In this document: one piece after another, positions 1 through 5,070 of the stretch
How the letters are laid out: the number at the start of each line of letters is the position of its first letter
Position numbering within the stretch: the first letter of the stretch is position 1
DNA from: Kiritimatiellia bacterium
GTDB taxonomy: Bacteria > Verrucomicrobiota > Kiritimatiellia > RFP12 > UBA1067
Length of the DNA: 10,352 nt
Direction: 5' to 3'
NCBI GenBank assembly: GCA_017479035.1
Contig: JAFVCR010000210.1
Coordinates: 1-10,352 of the forward strand
Made by a program: the position numbers and the translations under genes
The notes under the pieces: model-generated
What the model saw: the letters and a program-made list of their open reading frames with translations, nothing else
What the model was told of the DNA's origin: nothing
The model's database searches: none

Positions 1-365
1 AACCCCAACAGACGTTCCATGCGCCCGAGGCTCTCTTTCAAGGGCAACTGCATCGTGCCGGACTCCGACGGAGGGAATGCGCATTCGATGAACGCCAGCA
101 CAAGCCGATCTTTGGTGGTCTTGCGCAACGCATCGCGCACGCCGGAGGATTTCATCTTGGCTTCGAGGCGATCTCGCCTGGCGGAGACGACCTTCCACGC
201 ACCTGGGAAATCCTGCGCCTCTTCAAGAGCTGTCAGCAGCAACGCAGACCACTCGTCTCCCCGCGCGGCAGGTACGGAATCGATCAATTCCAGCATCTCG
301 TCCACCGGATAGGGACCTTGCTGCAGCAGTTCCAAAAATCGTGTTTCTTTTTCATCGGTTGTCAT
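1..365 (-). CDS. N-terminal part of a GreA-like large protein (incomplete at the window edge)
   Basis: The frame is open from an ATG at 365 down to base 1 (121 codons, no stop), so the C-terminus is outside the window. The protein is helical and rich in Leu, Glu and Asp, with no signal peptide or membrane segment. Around residues 83-121 it reads GVRDALRKTTKDRL, then ESLGRMERLLG. From memory this resembles the region just before the conserved tryptophan-rich segment in the long GreA/GreB-like proteins of PVC bacteria (Chlamydiae, Verrucomicrobia, Lentisphaerae), which carry a large N-terminal extension before the transcript-cleavage domain. The diagnostic Gre domain is not visible, so this is an inference; it could be an unrelated helical protein. 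A GGAG ribosome binding site lies just upstream of ATG and overlaps the radical SAM stop codon. The gene starts 5 nt after that stop and also has its own promoter at 399-427. Confidence 0.5.
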   Translation of the reverse strand, partial: MTTDEKETRFLELLQQGPYPVDEMLELIDSVPAARGDEWSALLLTALEEAQDFPGAWKVVSARRDRLEAKMKSSGVRDALRKTTKDRLVLAFIECAFPPSESGTMQLPLKESLGRMERLLG

Positions 366-370
366 AGTCG

Positions 371-1420
371 TCAACTCCAATTCTTGTGGCGAGGATGTAT
401 TATATCATATTTCACCGCACCTTGCAATCCGCCATCGCACTTGCCAAAGTGTGCGCGGCGGAGTATCTCCGCAAGCGGCGCAAAGCGCACGTTCCCCAAG
501 GATATGCCGCGCATGAACTGGTTGGGATGGACTGTGCCATCCCATGAAATGCATACTATACCGCCGCCGCTGCGCTGCCGCTGTAAAAGTTTTTCAGCGC
601 GATCTGCAAGCGGATGCGCTTCGCCTTGCATGCGCTCAAGCAGCCATTCGCCGTCTGACGCTCTTCCCACGGTGAGCACTTCCGGCTCGAAACTAGCCTC
701 GTGGCATTTGCGCATCTCTTGCAAAATCGCATCCAGCACATTGCACGTTTCTTCTTGCGATAGCATTTCTCCACCCATCGCAACACCGCGTCCCGATGGC
801 ATGAGATGGTAGAAACAAGCGCGTGGAATGGCCTCGCGGCGCATCAGCGCAAAAAACTCCGGTATAATGCCTGCGTTAGAACGCGTGAGTGTTACGCGCA
901 AGCCTGCTTTCACGCCTGCTTCGCGAAGATGGCCAAACGCCGCAAGCGTGCGCGAATACGCACCTTTCATGCCGCGAAATGCATCGTGCAAAGCCATGTC
1001 CCCGTCAATGGAAAGCCCTGCGTATGTCATATGCGCAGCGGCGATTTTTCGTGCTGTTTCGGCATCTATCAACGTACCATTGGACGAAAGCGTTACGCGC
1101 AAACCCAAGCGATCTGCAAAGTGGGCAAGTTCAAACACGTCATTGCGCATCAGCGGTTCGCCGCCGGAAAAGAGCACCGCGCACACACCGCATTGCGCAA
1201 GACTTCGCAGGACATCTTTCGCTTCGGCACTCGACATTTCACCGCAGGAGGTGTTCGCATCCGCATAGCAATGGCGGCATGCAAGATTGCAACGGTTCGT
1301 AAGATTCCATGCCACGACTTTTGGCGAATCACCATCGCGCTCTGCGTTCTGTTCGTTGCCGAAGCGCAATGCGTCGCCCGGAGATGCATTGCCGAAATAT
1401 AGATTCGACAGGCTAATCAT
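371..1420 (-). CDS. Radical SAM protein, AhbC/NirJ-like family, short C-terminus
   Basis: This is a 349-residue protein from the ATG at 1420. It overlaps the upstream stop by 8 nt (ATGATTAG); a start at 1471 is possible but would overlap far more. The N-terminus (SLSNLYFG...DALRFG) and WNLTNRCNLACRHCYA, with the [4Fe-4S] cysteines C44, C48 and C51, match the AhbC/NirJ type. SGGEP is at 85-89, and YHLMPSGRG and GTVHPNQF are also typical of that group. Known members act on siroheme-derived tetrapyrroles in heme or heme d1 synthesis. The family normally ends in a SPASM-like region with several cysteines (GRCxxC...CGG). Here the protein stops soon after HFGKC with an unrelated-looking tail, and neither of the other two frames restores the cysteines. 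It is the last gene of the metK-metF-activation-domain operon, so a role tied to the methionine or cobalamin cycle is plausible but inferred. The substrate is unknown. Confidence 0.85.
   Translation of the reverse strand: MISLSNLYFGNASPGDALRFGNEQNAERDGDSPKVVAWNLTNRCNLACRHCYADANTSCGEMSSAEAKDVLRSLAQCGVCAVLFSGGEPLMRNDVFELAHFADRLGLRVTLSSNGTLIDAETARKIAAAHMTYAGLSIDGDMALHDAFRGMKGAYSRTLAAFGHLREAGVKAGLRVTLTRSNAGIIPEFFALMRREAIPRACFYHLMPSGRGVAMGGEMLSQEETCNVLDAILQEMRKCHEASFEPEVLTVGRASDGEWLLERMQGEAHPLADRAEKLLQRQRSGGGIVCISWDGTVHPNQFMRGISLGNVRFAPLAEILRRAHFGKCDGGLQGAVKYDIIHPRHKNWS
399..427 (-). promoter_or_regulatory. Promoter for the GreA-like gene, inside the 3' end of the radical SAM gene
   Basis: On the minus strand, TTGCAA (427-422), a 17 bp spacer and TATAAT (404-399) form a near-consensus sigma-70-type promoter, with TGA directly before the -10. 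It lies within the last codons of the radical SAM gene and would give a 5' leader of roughly 25 nt before the ATG at 365. The last 13 bases (AATATGATATAAT) are identical to those of the yfcE promoter. Confidence 0.75.
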
Positions 1421-2081
1421 TGCGATACTCGCAGTCGGCCTTTGCGCAGCCGTTGCATTTCCCGCGTTCATGCGCCGTCCGCACGGCCTGTGCGCCCGCG
1501 CCGATTATCGCGCTTACGCTTTTTGACGGGATCATCAAGAGATTTTGGGAAAGCACTATCCCCGCCTTGCGTTGAGAATCCAGTATCGATAAAAGCGGCC
1601 GCTGCACTTCCAGCGGAAGATCGCCGTAGCCCGGCGAAAAACGCATCGTTAGCGTTTCACCGAGCGGTGCAACCTCCTGCGCAATATCATCCATGCAAAA
1701 GTCGCAATACGTTTCCACCAGCGCGGCGGCCACACCTTGCGCCATCAATGCCTCCGCCGCGCTAGTGCGAGAAAGCCGCCGCAACAGCGCATCGACCTCC
1801 GCGCCAAGCGTCGCGCAAAACAGAAACGCATGGCCGCACCCTCGCAACAGATGCGCAAGTTGCCGAGAATGCGTTTCAAGGCCGCCTATCAACATGCGGA
1901 AATTTTCGCCTCGCTCGATTTTCTCCAGCCGCCAGTACGCACGCGGACGGCATGCCGCAAGTACTTGCTTCTCCACGCAATCCAGCCGTGCGGCGAATGC
2001 AGCATCGCCTTCTGCCATTGCAGCATTGCCGAAACGCATATAGCGTAACGCCTCCGCACGATCTACCGCAAGTGGTTTCAA
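1413..2081 (-). CDS. Stand-alone cobalamin-dependent methionine synthase activation-domain protein
   Basis: The protein has 222 residues. The start is a TTG at 2081 whose last two bases form the metF stop (TTGA), with AGGA five bases upstream; the next in-frame ATG is 14 codons further in. RFSPGYGDLP at 147-156 matches the SAM-binding RxSPGY motif of the MetH activation domain. It is followed by VLSQNLLMIPSKSVSAIIG and a C-terminal cysteine cluster CNGCAKADC (C209, C212, C217), typical of free-standing members. In full-length MetH this domain presents SAM to re-methylate oxidised cob(II)alamin. As a separate protein it would do this for a short MetH encoded elsewhere, since no catalytic MetH is in the window. 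Its position between metF (supplying methyl-folate) and metK (making SAM) fits that role. It is soluble and cytoplasmic. Confidence 0.88.
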   Translation of the reverse strand: MKPLAVDRAEALRYMRFGNAAMAEGDAAFAARLDCVEKQVLAACRPRAYWRLEKIERGENFRMLIGGLETHSRQLAHLLRGCGHAFLFCATLGAEVDALLRRLSRTSAAEALMAQGVAAALVETYCDFCMDDIAQEVAPLGETLTMRFSPGYGDLPLEVQRPLLSILDSQRKAGIVLSQNLLMIPSKSVSAIIGAGAQAVRTAHERGKCNGCAKADCEYRND

Positions 2082-2941
2082 TCCATTCCTATGATGGAGC
2101 CGAGATTGCGGACTATGGCTTCTGCAATCGCAGGCTTGTTCATCGTGTAGAGATGTATCGCATTAACGCCATTCGCCACGAGATCTATTATCTGTTCGGT
2201 GGCGTATGCGATGCCGGCGGCGGCCATCTGCGCGGGATCGTCGCCGAAACGATCGATGATCGCCTTGAAGCGACTGGGCAGATACGTGCCGGAAAGTTTT
2301 ACTATGCGGGCGATCTGCCGGCCATTGGTTACGGGCATCACGCCGGCAACCACAGGAATACCTATCCCCGCCTCGCGCACTTTTGCAAGATAGCGGTAGA
2401 ATATGTTGTTGTCGAAAAACATCTGCGTGACAAGGAACTCTACGCCGGCATCGACCTTGTACTTGAGATTTGCAATGTCGTCTGCAAGATGTGCGCAGTC
2501 GGGATGGCATTCGGGGTAGCATGCACCGCCGATGCAAAAACCTCCGTGTGATGCAATATCGGTTGCAAGATCGCTTGCGTGCCCGTATTCGCCGGATTCT
2601 TTCATTTCATCCGTTCTGTCTCCGCGCAATGCAAGTATGTTTTCTATACCGGCGTTGTGGAAGCGCGCAAGTTCGCCCGCAATCTTTTCTCTGCTGGATG
2701 CCACGCAAGTGAGATGCGCCAATGCGTCCACACCATGAGCGAGCACCTCTTCGGCCACGGCCAGAGTATTCACGTTGGCACCTCCGCCCGCACCATATGT
2801 AACGCTCATGAACGCCGGCTTTGCCGCGCACAACCTTCGCACAGCCTCCGCCACTGGCGCAAACGGCGCATCCTTCTTGGGAGGAAACACCTCAAACGAA
2901 AGCGACACGCGCTTCCTTCTCAAAATCTCCGATATTTTCAT
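2078..2941 (-). CDS. metF: 5,10-methylenetetrahydrofolate reductase
   Basis: MetF reduces 5,10-methylene-THF to 5-methyl-THF with FAD, supplying the methyl group for methionine synthesis. The 287-residue protein is close to the usual bacterial length (about 290-300) and forms a single TIM-barrel. The family motifs are FEVFPPK with E17, SVTYGAGG at 46-53, LALRGD with D108, and EFLVTQMFFDN with Q173, equivalent to E28, D120 and Q183 of the E. coli enzyme. The start chosen is the ATG at 2941, which overlaps the metK stop as ATGA; an upstream extension in the same frame would run into metK and lacks family similarity. At the 3' end its TGA overlaps the TTG start of the activation-domain gene. The product feeds the enzyme that the next gene keeps active. 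Confidence 0.96.
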   Translation of the reverse strand: MKISEILRRKRVSLSFEVFPPKKDAPFAPVAEAVRRLCAAKPAFMSVTYGAGGGANVNTLAVAEEVLAHGVDALAHLTCVASSREKIAGELARFHNAGIENILALRGDRTDEMKESGEYGHASDLATDIASHGGFCIGGACYPECHPDCAHLADDIANLKYKVDAGVEFLVTQMFFDNNIFYRYLAKVREAGIGIPVVAGVMPVTNGRQIARIVKLSGTYLPSRFKAIIDRFGDDPAQMAAAGIAYATEQIIDLVANGVNAIHLYTMNKPAIAEAIVRNLGSIIGMD

Positions 2942-4110
2942 AGCGCGTCCTTGAGCGCGTCGATGCGATCGGTTTTCTCCCACGGGAATATGGCTCGCCC
3001 GAAATGCCCGTATGCGGCGGTGTCGCGATACGACCATCCCTTCGGCGCGAGTAGCCCGAGATCTTCAATGAGCGCACGCGGACGAAAATCGAACACTTTA
3101 CCCTCCAGCAGCACCTGCGCGATACGCTCGTCCGTAGTGCCGCATGCAGTGCCGAACGTATTTGCGCATATGGATACGGGGCTGGCAACGCCTATTGCAT
3201 ACGCCACTTGTATCTGGCAACGTTTGGCAAGCCCCGCCGCCACGATGTTCTTTGCAGCGTAGCGTGCGTAATAAGCCGCACTGCGGTCTACCTTCGACGG
3301 ATCCTTGCCGGAGAACGCGCCGCCGCCGTGCGCCGCCGCGCCGCCGTAGGTGTCCACCACTATTTTGCGCCCGGTAAGGCCGCTGTCGCCGCAAGGGCCA
3401 CCCACGATGAACTTGCCGGTGGGATTGATGTGGAACTTGACATCGTTTGTAAGCAATCCCGTGGGACGCAACACATCGCGGCACACTTCTTCTATGAATG
3501 CGTATGTGGCATCGGTGGCACCCGCTGCGGTAGTCTGATGCGAAAGCACCACGGTGTCGATAGCAACGGGCGTTGCGTCTTCATACACCACCGAAAGTTG
3601 CGCCTTGGCATCTGGCCGTAGAAATGGTGCGGCTCCGCTGTGGCGCAGTTCCGCGAATTTCTTTACAAGTTTGTGGCTCCACATCAGCGCAAACGGCATC
3701 AATTCCGCCGTTTCGTCCGTTGCGTAGCCGAACATCATCCCCTGGTCGCCCGCACCCTGCGCAATGGCCGTGGCGCGGTTAACGCCCTGTGCGATGTCGG
3801 GGCTTTGTGCATGAACATTGGTGACATAGCGGAATGTGTCGAACGAAAACTCCTCTGCGGGTTCGTTGTAGCCGATGTCCCTCACTACGTCTCTTGCGAT
3901 CGCCTCCACATCTTCGCGGGCGAAACCGCTTGCGCTCACCTCGCCCATATTCACCACCATGTCAGGCCCTACCATCGTCTCGCAGGCAACGTGCGCATTG
4001 CCATCGCGTGCTATGCAATAGTCCAGCACCGCATCAGAAATCTGATCTGCCACTTTGTCGGGATGACCCTCGCTGACGCTCTCCGACGAAAACACATATC
4101 TGCCGCCCAT
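2938..4110 (-). CDS. metK: S-adenosylmethionine synthetase
   Basis: MetK makes SAM from methionine and ATP in the cytoplasm. The protein has 390 residues, the normal length for bacterial MetK. The motifs include SEGHPDKVADQISDAVLD near residues 13-30 (ATP-binding HPDK at 16-19), GAGDQGMMFGYA at 119-130, GDSGLTGRK at 241-249 and GGGAFSGKDPSKVDRSAAY at 262-280. K269 corresponds to the conserved phosphate-binding lysine. The ATG at 4110 is chosen because homology begins there and GAGAGG lies just upstream; an in-frame extension to 4185 lies in the untranslated leader. It is the first gene of the methionine-cycle operon and overlaps metF by 4 nt. It is preceded by a promoter at 4284-4312 and a leader of about 165 nt that may respond to a metabolite. 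Confidence 0.98.
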   Translation of the reverse strand: MGGRYVFSSESVSEGHPDKVADQISDAVLDYCIARDGNAHVACETMVGPDMVVNMGEVSASGFAREDVEAIARDVVRDIGYNEPAEEFSFDTFRYVTNVHAQSPDIAQGVNRATAIAQGAGDQGMMFGYATDETAELMPFALMWSHKLVKKFAELRHSGAAPFLRPDAKAQLSVVYEDATPVAIDTVVLSHQTTAAGATDATYAFIEEVCRDVLRPTGLLTNDVKFHINPTGKFIVGGPCGDSGLTGRKIVVDTYGGAAAHGGGAFSGKDPSKVDRSAAYYARYAAKNIVAAGLAKRCQIQVAYAIGVASPVSICANTFGTACGTTDERIAQVLLEGKVFDFRPRALIEDLGLLAPKGWSYRDTAAYGHFGRAIFPWEKTDRIDALKDAL

Positions 4111-4280
4111 TCTGCAATCCTCTCTATTCCATGCAATCCCCTGCAAAAGCACCATCCATCTCCACTGGAACCTGCTTCCCCGCACTTGCCGGGCACATCG
4201 GGTTTGCTACCCTACCACCGTGGTGTTCCTCCCGGTTGGCGCAGCGTTGCCGCCGCTTCCTGATGCTTTACGGAATCGCG
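4111..4280 (-). promoter_or_regulatory. Structured 5' leader of metK, candidate cis-regulatory RNA
   Basis: Between the predicted metK transcription start (about 4277) and its ATG at 4110 lie about 165 nt with no gene. Read on the minus strand, the RNA can fold a hairpin with GCAA tetraloop (GCGGCG/CGCTGC, 4256-4241). A CCGGG at 4235-4231 can pair with CCCGG at 4193-4189, enclosing two small hairpins (ACCAC/GTGGT around 4224-4214 and GGGT/ACCC at 4212-4200), which resembles a three-way junction. A long leader before metK suggests SAM- or methionine-linked control. I could not match it to the conserved cores of SAM-I, SAM-II, SAM-III, SAM-IV, SAH or cobalamin riboswitches as I remember them. 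There is no clear terminator with a U-run in it. Confidence 0.45.
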
Positions 4281-4283
4281 GCA

Positions 4284-4312
4284 AGTCTATCACAAATCCC
4301 CTTCTGCGTCAA
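4284..4312 (-). promoter_or_regulatory. Promoter of the metK operon
   Basis: On the minus strand, TTGACG (4312-4307), a 17 bp spacer and TAGACT (4289-4284) make a good sigma-70-type promoter with TGA immediately before the -10. It lies just downstream of the yfcE stop codon, with no intrinsic terminator between them, so read-through from yfcE is also possible. The predicted transcription start near 4277 leaves the long metK leader. Confidence 0.7.
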
Positions 4313-4330
4313 CCCATTTCGCTTGCGCTC

Positions 4331-4849
4331 TCACTGCAATGTTTCGTGTGCGAGCCGCTCGCCGTCCCAAATGCCGTACGAACGCGCACTGCCGCCTTTT
4401 TGCAACGCCAGTGAACCGGGATTGAAAATCGTCACGCCGAACGATGTCTCCCGCAAAAGCGGTATGTGCGTATGCCCGTGGCACAACACCGAACCAGATG
4501 CCAACGGCGGAAGATTGTCCTCGTTCCACACGTGCCCGTGCGTTAGGAAGAACGTTTTGCCGTCCGCCGCGAGTACCGAATACGGAGCCAGAATGGGGAA
4601 CTCCAACATCATTTGGTCGACTTCCGTGTCGCAATTGCCGCGCACGGCAAGAATGCGGTCTTTCTCGGCGTTGAGGAGTTTTGCCACGCGCACGGGGTCG
4701 TACATGTCCGGCACACCGTTGCGCGGACCGTGATAGAGCAAATCGCCCAGCAGGACTATCCTCTCCGCATACTTCACACCATCCCGCCCAAGAGCCGCTT
4801 CAAGCACGTCGGGAACGCCGTGTATGTCGCTCAAAAACGCAATTTTCAT
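4331..4849 (-). CDS. yfcE: YfcE-type metallophosphoesterase (phosphodiesterase)
   Basis: The protein has 172 residues, slightly shorter than E. coli YfcE (about 184), and is similar along its whole length. It carries all the calcineurin-like metal-binding motifs: SDIH (D8, H10), GDLLYHGPRN (D36, H40), RGNCDTEVDQM (N72), THGH (H104) and GHTH (H126, H128). YfcE is a cytoplasmic manganese-dependent phosphodiesterase active on artificial phosphodiesters; its natural substrate is not established. The ATG at 4849 is the only sensible start and begins directly with the MKIAFLSDIHG beta-strand. There is no Shine-Dalgarno sequence, and the -10 box of its promoter lies only 8 nt upstream, so the mRNA is probably leaderless. 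It is divergent from the large exported protein and precedes metK on the same strand, without an obvious functional link. Confidence 0.93.
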   Translation of the reverse strand: MKIAFLSDIHGVPDVLEAALGRDGVKYAERIVLLGDLLYHGPRNGVPDMYDPVRVAKLLNAEKDRILAVRGNCDTEVDQMMLEFPILAPYSVLAADGKTFFLTHGHVWNEDNLPPLASGSVLCHGHTHIPLLRETSFGVTIFNPGSLALQKGGSARSYGIWDGERLAHETLQ

Positions 4850-4857
4850 TTTGCGCC

Positions 4858-4886
4858 ATTATATCATATTGCATACGCCATTGCAA
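4858..4886 (-). promoter_or_regulatory. Promoter of yfcE, nearly leaderless
   Basis: On the minus strand, TTGCAA (4886-4881), a 17 bp spacer and TATAAT (4863-4858) form a near-consensus promoter with TGA before the -10. Only 8 nt separate the -10 from the yfcE ATG, placing the expected transcription start at or within a base or two of the start codon. Confidence 0.75.
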
Positions 4887-4927
4887 GACAAGTAGCAAAA
4901 ATGCAATCAATGTTGCGGATTATACAA

Positions 4928-4956
4928 TTGCTAAAAAGAATAATGTGCGCTATAAT
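4928..4956 (+). promoter_or_regulatory. Promoter of the exported beta-repeat protein
   Basis: TTGCTA (4928-4933), a 17 bp spacer and TATAAT (4951-4956) form a good promoter. The transcript would start near 4963 and carry about 40 nt of leader before the ATG at 5004. It is divergent from the yfcE promoter, with the two -35 boxes 41 bp apart, so a shared regulator could act there, but I see no operator. Confidence 0.75.
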
Positions 4957-4988
4957 GCACTAGCAATACCGAAAAAGGATTCAATCGC

Positions 4989-4994
4989 AGGGAG
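4989..4994 (+). promoter_or_regulatory. Ribosome binding site for the ATG at 5004
   Basis: AGGGAG lies 9 bases before the ATG at 5004, with ideal strength and spacing. It marks that ATG as the real translation start, although it is out of frame with the long passenger frame in this sequence. The GTG at 5071 has no comparable site. Confidence 0.75.
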
Positions 4995-5003
4995 AAACAG
5001 TCA

Positions 5004-5060
5004 ATGAATATCCATAATTACAAAATTCCCGCCCCCCCCCTCCATAATTTGCAGTTATAG
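5004..5060 (+). CDS. Truncated leader frame read from the true start of the exported protein (OFF frame)
   Basis: From the well-placed ATG at 5004 the frame runs for 18 codons, through the C-rich tract, and stops at TAG 5058-5060. Its first residues are MNIHNYKIPAPP. With one C fewer in the tract, the frame would continue as PSIICSYSKY into AVLAAVLCGITLAANA, which makes a complete signal peptide. I therefore read this not as an independent small gene but as the 5' end of the large exported protein, separated by a +1 shift. An independent upstream regulatory ORF is a less likely alternative. Confidence 0.6.
   Translation: MNIHNYKIPAPPLHNLQL
5032..5040 (+). repeat. Homopolymeric C9 tract in the signal-peptide region (candidate phase-variation repeat)
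   Basis: Nine consecutive C residues (preceded by CCCG and followed by TCC) lie between the ATG at 5004 and the signal-peptide coding sequence. The ATG and the passenger frame differ by one base (67 nt from 5004 to 5071). Eight C residues, or eleven, would join them. Such tracts are prone to slipped-strand mispairing during replication. A homopolymer sequencing or assembly error would give the same picture. Confidence 0.8.
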
Positions 5061-5070
5061 CAAATATGCG

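Noticed and set aside
371..480. A recent frameshift cutting off the radical SAM C-terminus
   Set aside because: I read the other two minus-strand frames here and neither continues with the expected cysteine motif; both stop quickly.
371..1420. Firm annotation as heme or heme d1 biosynthesis enzyme (AhbC or NirJ)
   Set aside because: The auxiliary-cluster region is missing and there are no siroheme-pathway genes nearby; the operon context is methionine metabolism.
1952..4263. Plus-strand open frames of about 200 codons opposite metF and metK
   Set aside because: They are antisense to strongly recognised enzymes, lack family similarity and have no initiation signals.
4111..4280. SAM-I riboswitch or cobalamin riboswitch assignment for the metK leader
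   Set aside because: Short matches such as GGCAAC and GCCAACC occur, but their order and surrounding helices do not fit the SAM-I core, and the cobalamin box elements are absent. I left it as an unassigned leader.
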